Assembly: GCA_001828935.1 (NCBI GenBank)
Contig: MHZX01000065.1
Coordinates: 1-57,598 of the forward strand
Direction: 5' to 3'
DNA length: 57,598 nucleotides
DNA from: Rhodocyclales bacterium RIFCSPLOWO2_02_FULL_63_24
GTDB taxonomy: Bacteria > Pseudomonadota > Gammaproteobacteria > Burkholderiales > Rhodocyclaceae
Within the stretch, counting starts at the first letter, position 1, and every line of letters starts with the position of its first letter. The notes under the pieces are model-generated. The model saw only the letters and a program-made list of their open reading frames with translations, made no database searches and was not told the DNA's origin. Below, piece after piece: positions 32,594 to 41,190 of this stretch. Position numbers and translations under genes: made by a program.

Positions 32594-33991
32594 TCAGAAA
32601 TGGATCGCGTACTGGATACGCAGCTCGGGGAATCTGTCGGTCAGACCAGGGCCGAGATCTTCCTTGCGCGTGCTGTTGAACTCGACCTTTAGCGCCGCCT
32701 TGGGATCGACGTCATAGCGTAGGCCGGCAGCTATTCGTTGATAGGAGCGGCCGCTCGCCTGGACGCCGAAGTAATTGTCGGTCTGGTCGAGACGGCTGCG
32801 CTCGACCCGGGCGAAGGGTGTCCATCTGCGCATGTTGTAGCCGATTTGCGCATAAGCGGCCCAACTGCCATGTGTGCCGGTGGCGCCGCTACGGTCATTG
32901 TTGCGGAAGCGGTAGTACTCTCCCATTGCTTCCCAAGGATCGCTCATGTACGCCAAATAGCCGCCAAGCATCTGCACCAGGGTTTGGTTGGTAACCGGCG
33001 CATTGTCGACGATCTCGGCACGCAGGCCATGCAGTCCGCCACGCAGACCGTGCACTGCGGTTGGCTCAAACCATGCATTGAATCCGATCGAGGTACGCTG
33101 TGTCGTACCCCCGGCGTGAAGGGGGTCGAGTCGGCCCGAACCGGCATAGGTGCCGGCATTCACCGCAGGGCTGAAGCCGGTACGGTTGGCTGCCGCCAGA
33201 TTTGATCCCGCCGCGACGCGGGTGATCTGCGGAGCATTGCCGGCGAATACGTCATAGCCAATCCTGCCGCGATCGATGCCCTGAGTGCCCGTCAGCCAGA
33301 TGCCCGTGGTATGGGCGGGCAGAATGCCGCCGTCGTGTTCGAAGTCGAGAAAGCGTGGCCGCAGAATAGAAGTCTGGAGTTGGGCGCCGTGATGGAAGGC
33401 CGTGTTCCAGTAGCCGTAGGGGGTATGGAAACGGCCGAGCCACCCAGTGGCGGCGTCGCTGAAGATATAGCCGACTTGCAGGCGTTCCAAATCGGCCGCG
33501 GTTCCGCCGTTCTCTTCGGCTTCGAAAACCAATTCGATCAGAGCCTTCACGCGGTCGCCGAAGCGCGGTGTCAGGTAGAGGTCCAAGGCGCCGAGGGATG
33601 TGCCTAGCACGGCGCCCTTGCGGCCTTTGAAGCTCGGGTTGTCCTCTCTGCTCATGACGAGGCCGACATCGGCAAATCCGTGGATCGGCAAGCCGCTCTC
33701 CTCGGCGCGACGCGACAGGCTGCCACCGATTTCGGAAACATGTTTTTCGATCGCCTCAATCTTTTCTGCGTGTTGCGCAGTCTTTGTCTGGGCGTCGCGG
33801 TTATTGGCACTGGCTTGCTCGATCTTGCGTATTTTTTCCGACAACTGATTGATCAGTTCGAGGCTGCGTTCAAGCTTCTTTTCCAATTCGCTGATCTTCG
33901 CGGCATCCGACGACTGGGCATACGCCGGGGGCGCCAGAGCGACCGCTAGCGCGATGACACCAGCTGGGATTATTCGGCGTGTCAGATTCAT
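32594..33991 (-). CDS. Outer-membrane porin with N-terminal coiled coil
   Basis: 465 residues. Start MNLTRRIIPAGVIALAVALA with AGGA 8 nt upstream; signal peptide cut near AYAQS. A coiled-coil (about residues 28-95: ISELEKKLERSLELINQLS and following) precedes an approximately 16-stranded barrel ending RIQYAIHF with the terminal phenylalanine required for Bam insertion. The start of the barrel is PIHGFADVGLVMSRED. Resembles porins with periplasmic trimerising stalks. Substrate unknown; phosphate or other anions are plausible given the PstS-like neighbour. An FNR/DNR-type palindrome lies about 100 bp upstream. Confidence 0.85.
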   Translation of the reverse strand: MNLTRRIIPAGVIALAVALAPPAYAQSSDAAKISELEKKLERSLELINQLSEKIRKIEQASANNRDAQTKTAQHAEKIEAIEKHVSEIGGSLSRRAEESGLPIHGFADVGLVMSREDNPSFKGRKGAVLGTSLGALDLYLTPRFGDRVKALIELVFEAEENGGTAADLERLQVGYIFSDAATGWLGRFHTPYGYWNTAFHHGAQLQTSILRPRFLDFEHDGGILPAHTTGIWLTGTQGIDRGRIGYDVFAGNAPQITRVAAGSNLAAANRTGFSPAVNAGTYAGSGRLDPLHAGGTTQRTSIGFNAWFEPTAVHGLRGGLHGLRAEIVDNAPVTNQTLVQMLGGYLAYMSDPWEAMGEYYRFRNNDRSGATGTHGSWAAYAQIGYNMRRWTPFARVERSRLDQTDNYFGVQASGRSYQRIAAGLRYDVDPKAALKVEFNSTRKEDLGPGLTDRFPELRIQYAIHF

Positions 33992-34086
33992 GGCCAGATT
34001 CCTTTGAATTAACAATAGATTTTTGTTTCCGATTAAAGCAATTCCCATACCTTAATAATGGGATCTATGCTTCAAATTGAGCGTAG

Positions 34087-34100
34087 TTGATCCGTGTCAA
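34087..34100 (-). promoter_or_regulatory. FNR/DNR-type operator upstream of the porin gene
   Basis: TTGAC-ACGG-ATCAA on the minus strand (TTGAT-CCGT-GTCAA on plus) differs by one base from the FNR consensus TTGAT-N4-ATCAA and fits the Anr/Dnr variant. Its centre is about 102 bp before the porin ATG. A -10-like CATAGAT at 34063-34069 is spaced so that the box would centre near -41.5, the class II activation position. This predicts anaerobic or NO-dependent activation of the porin/PstS-like pair. Confidence 0.55.
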
Positions 34101-34145
34101 GAAGGTGCCAGCCGCTACCTTGGTCTTTTTCACGGGTGCCAAGCA

Positions 34146-35417
34146 TTACGACGACATCTCGGCCAGGATGCTGCCGAGCCAAGCACGCGCGTAGATGCCT
34201 TCGAGTTCCGACCATTCGCTCGACACGCCACCGCCTTTGTCCACGCGGACTGACTTGCGGCCCTCACTGCGATAGAACGTGACCGCTGAAGCGCCGTGTT
34301 TATCGTCGAGCAGGCTGTACAACACGTTCGAATAAAAATGCGGTTGATGTCCCCGCTGCGCAATTGCCCCGGCAATATGCATGGCACACGCCTTACCTTG
34401 CGCGTTGGCCGCGGATGCCGACTTTTGCTGGTCGTCGCCGAGGCAGGCGTCTCCGAGGACGTAAATACCGCCGGCTACCGTGGATTCGTAACTACTGTGA
34501 TCGACGGCGCACCAGTGATTGTCTTCGCCGATCAGGCCTGATCTGTGGGCAAGCGTGCCGGCCATTTGTGGTGGAATAAGGTTGACAACATCAGCTGTGA
34601 GCGTCTCGCTGGTTGTTCGGAGCGACGACCGGGGCGCGTCGATTTGTAAGACCTGCTGACTGCTGCGGTATTCGATCATATCGCCGTAGCTTCGGCGCCA
34701 GCCGGTGAGGAAAAGATCCGCCAGATCACTGCTGCTCTTGCTTGCATCGAGAACCAGGATTTTCGAACGTGGCTTGGCTTGCTTGAGGTAATAGGCAATC
34801 TGACTGACGCGCTCGTAAGCCGCTTGTGGGCAGCGATAAGGCGGAGTCGGCAGGGAGACCACGACAAGGCCGCCGTTCTTCATTTCCTCGATGCGTCGTT
34901 TCAGCACAACGATTTCCTCACCGCTGGTCCAGGCATGCGGGAACAGGTCCGGTGTTTCCGCTGCGGCATATCCTTCGATTTCGTCAACGCGGAAGCCTAT
35001 GCCTGGCGCCACGATGGCAAAGTCGTAGCTAAGCGTTCCTGCTTCAAGCACTACTGTCTTTGCGGCAGCGTCAACAACCTGCGCTTCGCCGTAAATCAAC
35101 CTGACGCCATGGTTTCCTTCGAGTCGGTCATAGGTCAGGCGGTTTTCACCGATGCGACGGCTACCGCCAATCGTCCAATTTGCGCCCGGCAGTGCGGAAT
35201 AGGAGCGGTTGCGTTCGATAAGAATAACTTCAATCTTTGGGTTGATCAGACGCAGGGTTTTTGCCGCAATCGCGCCGCCGAAGCCTCCGCCGACCACTAC
35301 AACACGAGTTCCTGTTCGCGGCAGCAGTTCCGTCGCGCGCACAAGCGGGGTAAGCAGCGGAAGGCCTGCCACGCCACATGCTATTTTTAGAAAGCCTCGG
35401 CGGGTGGAAGAATTCAA
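34146..35417 (-). CDS. Flavocytochrome c sulfide dehydrogenase-like flavoprotein (FccB/SoxF type)
   Basis: 423 residues with Tat signal MNSSTRRGFLKIACGVAGL. The FAD-binding Rossmann motif is VVVVGGGFGGAIAAKTLR. The two redox-disulfide cysteines of FCSD appear present: PPYRCPQAAYERV (about 194) and GDACLGDDQQKSAS (about 330). The C-terminal domain has HFYSNVLYSLLDDKHGASAV. FCSD oxidises sulfide (or acts as a polysulfide/other thiol oxidoreductase) and passes electrons to its dihaem partner, here the gene just upstream whose stop overlaps by ATGA. Substrate is inferred from family only; related proteins of other specificity exist. Confidence 0.85.
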   Translation of the reverse strand: MNSSTRRGFLKIACGVAGLPLLTPLVRATELLPRTGTRVVVVGGGFGGAIAAKTLRLINPKIEVILIERNRSYSALPGANWTIGGSRRIGENRLTYDRLEGNHGVRLIYGEAQVVDAAAKTVVLEAGTLSYDFAIVAPGIGFRVDEIEGYAAAETPDLFPHAWTSGEEIVVLKRRIEEMKNGGLVVVSLPTPPYRCPQAAYERVSQIAYYLKQAKPRSKILVLDASKSSSDLADLFLTGWRRSYGDMIEYRSSQQVLQIDAPRSSLRTTSETLTADVVNLIPPQMAGTLAHRSGLIGEDNHWCAVDHSSYESTVAGGIYVLGDACLGDDQQKSASAANAQGKACAMHIAGAIAQRGHQPHFYSNVLYSLLDDKHGASAVTFYRSEGRKSVRVDKGGGVSSEWSELEGIYARAWLGSILAEMSS

Positions 35418-36037
35418 TGCAACTCTCCGTGCTGGGCCGCGTAGAAATGCAATGTCGCTTCGACTTCCTCGCGCGTGATTTCCCTTAGCGCCGCATCCAT
35501 TTTGATCTCGACGGAACGCTTGCCGGTGAGGATTTCCTCCATGTTGCGCCGGAGATACTGGAGTTTCTGCCCGGCCAGCAGCGGGCTGTCGGTGTCGATG
35601 GCGTCCCGGCCGTTATGCAGATGGCACTTCTTGCATTTCCTGGCGTGAACGGATTGGCCGCGCGTCACCTTTTCCGGGTCGGTCTCCTGCAATGGCCGCA
35701 GGAAGGGTTGGGTCGAGAAGTAAGCGGCAAGAGCTTCGATTTCCTTCGTCGAATAGCCCTTGGCAATCCGTTCCATGATCGTCGAAGGCCGCGTGCCATC
35801 GCGGTAGGCCTTCATGCTGAGACTGATGAAAACGTCGTTTTGTCCGCCAATGATGGGGATTGCCTGCTCGGTACTGGCGCCGCGCGTGCCGTGACAGGCC
35901 ATGCATGACTGCCCGAGAGCCTCTCCCAGTTCAATGCTCCTGGCCTTCTTGTCGCTCCTCTGCGCCCAAGCTGTGGCAGCCACCGTCAAGGTCAGCGTGA
36001 TACAGCCGATCATTCTCCAGCAGCGAAGCATCGACAT
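35414..36037 (-). CDS. Dihaem cytochrome c, partner of the FCSD-like flavoprotein (FccA/c4 type)
   Basis: 207 residues, signal peptide MSMLRCWRMIGCITLTLTVA. Two haem motifs: CMACHGTRG in the first c4-type domain and CKKCHLHNGRDAID in the second. Motifs such as IIGGQNDVFISLSMKAYRDG and KGYSTKEIEALAAYF mark the cytochrome c4/FccA family. The second domain shares CxxCHxxxGRD with the 10634-11236 cytochrome, so these are paralogues. Overlap ATGA with the flavoprotein gene means they are made together as one flavocytochrome complex in the periplasm. An alternative start is the ATG two codons later at 36031. Confidence 0.88.
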   Translation of the reverse strand: MSMLRCWRMIGCITLTLTVAATAWAQRSDKKARSIELGEALGQSCMACHGTRGASTEQAIPIIGGQNDVFISLSMKAYRDGTRPSTIMERIAKGYSTKEIEALAAYFSTQPFLRPLQETDPEKVTRGQSVHARKCKKCHLHNGRDAIDTDSPLLAGQKLQYLRRNMEEILTGKRSVEIKMDAALREITREEVEATLHFYAAQHGELH

Positions 36038-36176
36038 TGCCCGTGTATCCAATGCATGTATCTTGCTATTGTAACGATGTGGGCTGGCGACGAGCAAAAG
36101 GGTAGAATTTACTCGCGGCAAATCGCGGCGGAGTTGGGCATCATCCGCCGCTCCAACAGGAGCTGGGAGGCCAAGC

Positions 36177-36683
36177 GTGCTACATTTTCGCGGAATTGTT
36201 GTTCCGCTCGCCATGTTGTTTGGATCCATGCTGGCGGGGTGTTCGCCAGTAGTGTCGGAACTCAAGGCGGCTCGCAACCCTCATGTCGAGGCACTCCACG
36301 AGCAGATTTCGCAATCGATCCATTCATTTGGCTTCAGTCATGGTATCCGCAGTGTGCGTGAAGACAATCGCACCATCGATACGATCTTGGTATCCATCCC
36401 GCTCGACAGCCTCAAGCGCCAGCACATCACTCTGCATCACATGCTGTTCAATGTCGCGCGGATTTGCGCACGACCCGAATATTCCAGGACGTCGATCCAG
36501 ATCGAGCTGAACGCAGGCGACGAATCCGATCGCGCCTATATGCGTGGCATCGTCGAGCCAATCGTTGCCGAGGCTCGAAATGTGAAAGTGGTATCGCAAC
36601 GTGATGCCACCAACGACTTTGTGATAACTCTGTCATACGATCCGGTGAAGCCGGCAACGAGTGGAACGGGAGTTGCACGCTAG
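36177..36683 (+). CDS. Lipoprotein of unknown function
   Basis: 168 residues from a GTG start (MLHFRGIVVPLAMLFGS) with GGGAGG 6 nt upstream. Signal peptide ends in a lipobox MLAGC near residue 22, so it should be lipid-anchored. The mature part is a compact alpha/beta domain (RTIDTILVSIPLDSLKRQHI, SRTSIQIELNAGDESDRAYM, NDFVITLSYDP). I do not recognise the family. It is 2 bp upstream of the SCO1 gene and divergent from the flavocytochrome genes. A TAGAAT -10-like element lies near 36103. Confidence 0.75.
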   Translation: MLHFRGIVVPLAMLFGSMLAGCSPVVSELKAARNPHVEALHEQISQSIHSFGFSHGIRSVREDNRTIDTILVSIPLDSLKRQHITLHHMLFNVARICARPEYSRTSIQIELNAGDESDRAYMRGIVEPIVAEARNVKVVSQRDATNDFVITLSYDPVKPATSGTGVAR

Positions 36684-36685
36684 CC

Positions 36686-37243
36686 ATGACGCCGGGTCAT
36701 TGGGCGGGGCGCCGGCGGACTTTCTTGCGGCTTTTCGGCATTCATTCGCTGTTGATCTGGACGGCGGCGCTGCATGCCGAAGCGTTCAGCGTTTACCAGA
36801 TCAGGATGCCATTTACGGATGACCGCGGTCGCAAGGTCTCGTTGCGGGATTGGTCGGGTCGGCCCGCCATCGTGACCATGGAATATGCCAATTGTCGGTT
36901 CATCTGCTCGATTACCTTGCAGCGCCTCAAGGATGTGCAAGCGGCTGCCGATCGCGCCAAGCGACACTTTGAATTCATTGTGCTGAGCCTTGACCCAAAG
37001 AACGACACGCCTGAGGCGTGGACGCGCTATCGCAAGACGCGCGAACTCGATCGCGAGAACTGGCGTTTCCTGACTGCGTCGGTGAGCGATACGCCGGGCC
37101 TTGCGCGGCAGCTTGGCGTGCGCTATTGGCTATATGACGAACACATTATGCACGACTTTCGGCTATTGCGACTCAACGAGGAAGGTCAAATCGTCAAGGT
37201 GATGGATACCTACGATGCCGACCTGAGCACGTTCGTTCGCTGA
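36686..37243 (+). CDS. SCO1/SenC family copper-site assembly protein
   Basis: 185 residues with an N-terminal membrane anchor or signal (RTFLRLFGIHSLLIWTAALH). Thioredoxin-like fold with the SCO copper motif C-x3-C (NCRFICSITLQ) and the histidine in the DEHIMHDFRLLRL block. FEFIVLSLDPKNDTPEAW is typical. SCO proteins load copper into the CuA site of terminal oxidases or nitrous-oxide reductase, or act in thiol redox homeostasis. No oxidase genes flank it, so its client is unknown. Co-transcribed with the lipoprotein (stop to start 2 bp). Confidence 0.9.
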   Translation: MTPGHWAGRRRTFLRLFGIHSLLIWTAALHAEAFSVYQIRMPFTDDRGRKVSLRDWSGRPAIVTMEYANCRFICSITLQRLKDVQAAADRAKRHFEFIVLSLDPKNDTPEAWTRYRKTRELDRENWRFLTASVSDTPGLARQLGVRYWLYDEHIMHDFRLLRLNEEGQIVKVMDTYDADLSTFVR

Positions 37244-37363
37244 TCTTGGTCGGCGCAATGGAAACTAGCCTATGAACCGCGGCGTGCTCAGTTGGTCCGG
37301 TAGGGAAATTCCTGCCGGGTATGCAGGTTGCTGCAAAGCAATGTGCTTGTCGTCGAACGCGGC

Positions 37364-38575
37364 ATGACGGCACCGTTGGCGCGCTATGTTTTTTGGTTTG
37401 CCGTAACGATTGCATTGCTCTATGCAGCCGTGATCGCGGTAATCCATCTTGACGGTCGCCGCGATGCGTTACGCGGCGGCACGCCGCTGTATACCGACTT
37501 CACGACCTTCTATGCCGCAGCCCTGCAACTGCGTCACGAGCCAGCCGAAAATTTGTACATTCCCGAACGAATGCATCAGGCCGAGCTGGCTGCGGCACGC
37601 GCCGCCAGCGACGTGCCGTTGAGCGAAGCGCAGACGCGCGCCATAGGTTACGCCGCCTGGATGTATCCGCCGATTGCGATCTTGCTGGCTGCACCGTTCG
37701 GTTTTCTGGGCTACTTATGGGCCTATTTCGGTTGGCTGGCGGCCACGCTGGCGGTCTACCTGGCGGCCATGGGACAGGTGCTCGTTCGTCGCGAGGCATG
37801 GGTCTATGCGCTGGCGGCTCCGCCCGTGTTCTACAACGCGATGTATGGTCAAACCGGGTTCCTGACGGCTGGGTTGCTGGGCCTTGGGCTCGCCAATGTG
37901 GCGTATCGGCCGACGCTGGCGGGCATCTGCATCGGCTTGGCGAGTTTCAAGCCACATTTTGGCATTCTGATTCCGCTCGCCTTGGTGGCCGGCGGCCACT
38001 GGAAACCGTTTGGCGTAGCGACGATCACTGTCGTCGGTGCCGTTGTCGCCAGCATTGCCGTGTATGGCGCCGATCCTTGGTACGCCTATATCGGCACTCT
38101 CGGCCATCATTTCGGCGGCTTCGAGGCGGGCGCTTTCGAGTGGCGGGCGATGGTCAGCATCCTTGCGGCACTTCAGATGAGCGGGATCGCGCTGGAGCAG
38201 GCGTGGACGCTTCAGTATCTTGCGGCTGCTGCGGCCGCACTGGCGACGGTTTGGGCTTGGCACGGCGCTGTCACTGATGACGACTGCCGTTTGGCCGCTG
38301 CCGTCGTGTGCGCGGCGACCTTGCTTGCCGTTCCGCTCGCCTATACCTACGATTTGGTGCTGGCGGTGCCGGCAGCCGGATGGATTTGGCGCGATTTGCG
38401 CGAACGAGGCGGAGCCTCGGCCGAGTATGCTTTACTGGGAGTCACCGCGGTGCTGGCACTTGTGCTCAAGCCCCTCTCCTACAAACTCGGACTCCAACTG
38501 GGACCCTGCATTTCCTTGGTTCTTCTAGGCCTGGCAATTTGGCGGCTCGGCCGGCGCCGGCGCCTCGCGGTCTGA
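37364..38575 (+). CDS. Membrane glycosyltransferase, GT87/DUF2029 family
   Basis: 403 residues, about 10-11 transmembrane segments. Features of the GT87 (polyprenyl-phosphate-sugar-dependent) family: TPLYTDFTTFYAAALQL with the early acidic residue near residue 50, PPIAILLAAPFGFL, and NAMYGQTGFLTAGLLGLGL followed by FKPHFGILIPLALVAGGHW. It transfers sugar from a lipid-phosphate donor on the outer face of the inner membrane. Start MTAPLARYVFWF chosen because the membrane segment follows; the frame is open 12 codons earlier. Its 3' end overlaps the convergent radical SAM gene by 51 bp. Confidence 0.87.
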   Translation: MTAPLARYVFWFAVTIALLYAAVIAVIHLDGRRDALRGGTPLYTDFTTFYAAALQLRHEPAENLYIPERMHQAELAAARAASDVPLSEAQTRAIGYAAWMYPPIAILLAAPFGFLGYLWAYFGWLAATLAVYLAAMGQVLVRREAWVYALAAPPVFYNAMYGQTGFLTAGLLGLGLANVAYRPTLAGICIGLASFKPHFGILIPLALVAGGHWKPFGVATITVVGAVVASIAVYGADPWYAYIGTLGHHFGGFEAGAFEWRAMVSILAALQMSGIALEQAWTLQYLAAAAAALATVWAWHGAVTDDDCRLAAAVVCAATLLAVPLAYTYDLVLAVPAAGWIWRDLRERGGASAEYALLGVTAVLALVLKPLSYKLGLQLGPCISLVLLGLAIWRLGRRRRLAV

Positions 38576-39997
38576 TACCGCCTTGCGCAGCAGAAATGAG
38601 ACGTGCGCTGCGCTTTGCAAGAGAGCCTGCGGAGTCAGGTAGTGACGCCAGGATCGCGCCAGGTGGCGGGCGAAGTAGGCGGAGTCAAGATAGAAACGGC
38701 GATAAAACGCGCCTTGCATTTTCGGTAAGTCGGCGGCGGCGATACGGCTCGGCGACTCGGAGCGAATGCCATAGTGATAAGTCCCGCTACCGTTGCGTTG
38801 CGCAGGGCTCAACTCGGCCCAAATCGCCGTGTCCGGGTAGGGCGTGTAGATCTGCACTTGGACATAGTCGGGGCGCAGCCGCCGTGCCAGCTTGATCGAG
38901 GCCTCGACATCCGTTGCCTGTTCGTCGGGTAGCCCGACCATGAACAGCGCGACCGAGCCAATGTTCGCCTCATCGAGGTAGCCGAACGCGTTCTCGGCAG
39001 CGGCGATCCAGGCAAGGCCGTCGCGTGCCTTGGCGATGCGTTCAATCAGGCGTGGTGCCGCGCAATCGACGCCGACCTTGAACAATGCCGCGCCGCTGGC
39101 CGCAGCTGCCGCGACTCGTTCGCGATCCAGTTCGTCCGGTCGGGCGTTGGCGATCCAGGGCAGCGTCAAGCGCCGCCTTATCAGTGCATCGCACAGACCG
39201 AGAAAGCGGCGCCGGTCGATGCATAGCGAATCGTCTTCGAACAGTATTCCCTGCGCGCCTTGGTCGGCGAGCCGTGCAACTTCGTCGACGACGAGTTCGA
39301 TCGAGCGGGCGCGCAGCGTTGCCGTCGCCGACTTGCGCACGACGACGGAGCAGTGACGGCAAGCGCGAGGGCAGCCCCAGGCGGTGAGGACATAGCCCCA
39401 GTGGTGCACGGGGCGACGCCGCAAAGGAAAGGGGAAAGGATAGGCGGCAAGTTCGCTGGTGTCGAAATGCGGTATCGGCAGGCTATCTGGATCGTCGATC
39501 TCCAACAGGCGTCCCGTCGCCATGCGCTCGGTGTAGCTGGCAGCCAGCGCCGCAGGCTTTTCTCCGGACAGCAGGCGCGTCACCAGACGCGGCGCTTCGG
39601 CTTCGGCATCGCCAGGCAAAGCGATATCGTAGGCGTCCTGCCAGCCGGTGACCGGACTGCGTGCAGCATGGAGCACTTGCTGGCCTACGGCAATGGTGAC
39701 AACCCCCGCTGCACGCAGGCGGCGGGCGCAGCGGATTGCCGTGTCGAGGTTCCAGCTCTGCGCCTTGACGATGGCGATGCGTGGGCGGCAGGCAAGCACC
39801 CGGTCGGCGAGCTGCTCCGCTGACAATCCTGAGGCGAGCGTGTGGTCGATCAGCGGCGGCAGGAAACCGTTACGGTCGCGGACCGCCGACTGGATGTACT
39901 TGAGGTCAAGCGCCGGATGGCGATGGCGCGGATGCGTGTTCGCCGCTAGGGAGTCGGCGTCTACCCGCAGCAGCGCCAGTGGCGACGTCAGCGGCAT
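38525..39997 (-). CDS. B12-binding-type radical SAM protein
   Basis: 490 residues. N-terminal half resembles a B12-binding domain (GLSAEQLADRVLACRPRIAI, DTAIRCARRLRAAGVVTIA). The radical SAM centre is TAWGCPRACRHCSVVV with the [4Fe-4S] CxxxCxxC. The TIM-barrel features include ILFEDDSLCIDRRRFLGLCD and PWIANARPDELDRE, then DYVQVQIYTPYPDTAIW. Such proteins make or modify lipids, cell-wall polymers or natural products; the substrate is unknown. The ATG lies 10 bp inside the end of the preceding aminotransferase gene, so expression is coupled. It could act on a surface glycan precursor made by the neighbours. Confidence 0.88.
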   Translation of the reverse strand: MPLTSPLALLRVDADSLAANTHPRHRHPALDLKYIQSAVRDRNGFLPPLIDHTLASGLSAEQLADRVLACRPRIAIVKAQSWNLDTAIRCARRLRAAGVVTIAVGQQVLHAARSPVTGWQDAYDIALPGDAEAEAPRLVTRLLSGEKPAALAASYTERMATGRLLEIDDPDSLPIPHFDTSELAAYPFPFPLRRRPVHHWGYVLTAWGCPRACRHCSVVVRKSATATLRARSIELVVDEVARLADQGAQGILFEDDSLCIDRRRFLGLCDALIRRRLTLPWIANARPDELDRERVAAAAASGAALFKVGVDCAAPRLIERIAKARDGLAWIAAAENAFGYLDEANIGSVALFMVGLPDEQATDVEASIKLARRLRPDYVQVQIYTPYPDTAIWAELSPAQRNGSGTYHYGIRSESPSRIAAADLPKMQGAFYRRFYLDSAYFARHLARSWRHYLTPQALLQSAAHVSFLLRKAVSDREAPAPAEPPNCQA

Positions 39998-41190
39998 TGG
40001 CAGGCCGCCGCGGCGAGTTTTTTTGCAACGCGGCGCGGGCCGTCCGCCCCAAGTCCGTCGTGCAGCGGCACCTGCACGATTTTGGCATAGGCGGCGGCGG
40101 CTTCCGGGCAATCGGCCTGGCCGAGCAAGACGGCGCAGTCGTCCATCACTTCGCCACGAATGGCGAGGTCGAGTCCCTGAGTTTGCGCCGCGCGTCGCAG
40201 GCGGACAATGTCGCCGTCGTAGCGGGCAGCAAAGTTATAGAAGGCCGGGCTGCCGTGACGGTCGCGCAACGGTGCCGCGAAGCCCGGCGGCAGATCGTCT
40301 GCCAGTTCCAGCCACATGGCATTGAAGCGGCGATTGCGTTCATCAAGCGCGCCGAGCCGACGCAAACCGATACGCGCCTGCATGCCGCTATAGCCAACCG
40401 AGGGCTGGCGCAGTTGGTCATGGGCACGACGGTAGGCGCGCTCGAAACCGTTGCCGCGGCCGCCGAACATCAGGCGCGCCGCCAGGGCATAGAGCGGGCT
40501 GCGCACCGCCATTTCCTCGACGTACTTGAGAGCCGCCTTGCGCACGGCCGGGCCCGGGTGGCGCAGTCGGTCGGCGACGGCCTGCCTGGCGTGTTCGGCG
40601 ATCTGCCGGTTCGACGTGGTCAGCATGCCGCCGCCAAAGGTGGCGACGCCTTTGCTGACTTCGAGGCTGAACAGCGCGGCGTCGCCAAAGCTGCCGACCG
40701 GTTTGCCGTCTGCATAAGCGCCGACGGCATGGGCGCAGTCTTCTATCAGCGGCAAGCCGTGGCGTGCCGCGAGTTGCATCAGGGCGCCGATCTCGCAGGG
40801 AGCGCCGAACAGGTGGTCGACGAGGATGGCGCGGGTTTTCGGCGTGATGCGGGCGCCGACTCTTGCGGCCGTGACGTTCAGCGTCGCGGGATCGATGTCG
40901 GCTGCGACACAGCGTATGCCCCGCGCCGCGATCAGCGGCAGCAGTTCGCCCAGCGTATAGGCGGGCACAATCATTTCGTCGCCGGGACCGAGGCGCAAGG
41001 CGTCGACGATCAGCAGCAGGGCTTCGCGACCGCTGGCCGTGGCGACCGCATAGGCACAGCCGACGCGCTGACGGAAGGCTTCCTCAAACGCCGCTATGTC
41101 GGCGGCGTCCTGGGTCCGAGGCACAAACGGGGCGGTGAATACGTCGCGCAGGTCGCGGCCGGCAATCGGGATGCGGCGGCGCGGGATCAT
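39988..41190 (-). CDS. DegT/DnrJ/EryC1-type sugar aminotransferase
   Basis: 400 residues, fold-type I PLP enzyme. Blocks: VATASGREALLLIVDALRLG, GDEMIVPAYTLGELLPLIA, LPLIEDCAHAVGAYADGKP and the PLP-lysine segment FSLEVSKGVATFGGGML. The family aminates nucleotide-linked keto-sugars for O-antigen, glycan or antibiotic sugars; some members are dehydratases. Start MIPRRRIPIAGRDLR overlaps the upstream GT9 stop by ATGA. Lack of sugar-nucleotide dehydratase genes in the window leaves its substrate open. Confidence 0.9.
   Translation of the reverse strand: MIPRRRIPIAGRDLRDVFTAPFVPRTQDAADIAAFEEAFRQRVGCAYAVATASGREALLLIVDALRLGPGDEMIVPAYTLGELLPLIAARGIRCVAADIDPATLNVTAARVGARITPKTRAILVDHLFGAPCEIGALMQLAARHGLPLIEDCAHAVGAYADGKPVGSFGDAALFSLEVSKGVATFGGGMLTTSNRQIAEHARQAVADRLRHPGPAVRKAALKYVEEMAVRSPLYALAARLMFGGRGNGFERAYRRAHDQLRQPSVGYSGMQARIGLRRLGALDERNRRFNAMWLELADDLPPGFAAPLRDRHGSPAFYNFAARYDGDIVRLRRAAQTQGLDLAIRGEVMDDCAVLLGQADCPEAAAAYAKIVQVPLHDGLGADGPRRVAKKLAAAACQCR

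Noticed and set aside
34105-34145. Repeated TGGCACC boxes before the porin as sigma-54 sites
   Set aside because: No correctly spaced TTGC partner. The FNR-type palindrome and sigma-70-like -10 explain the region better.
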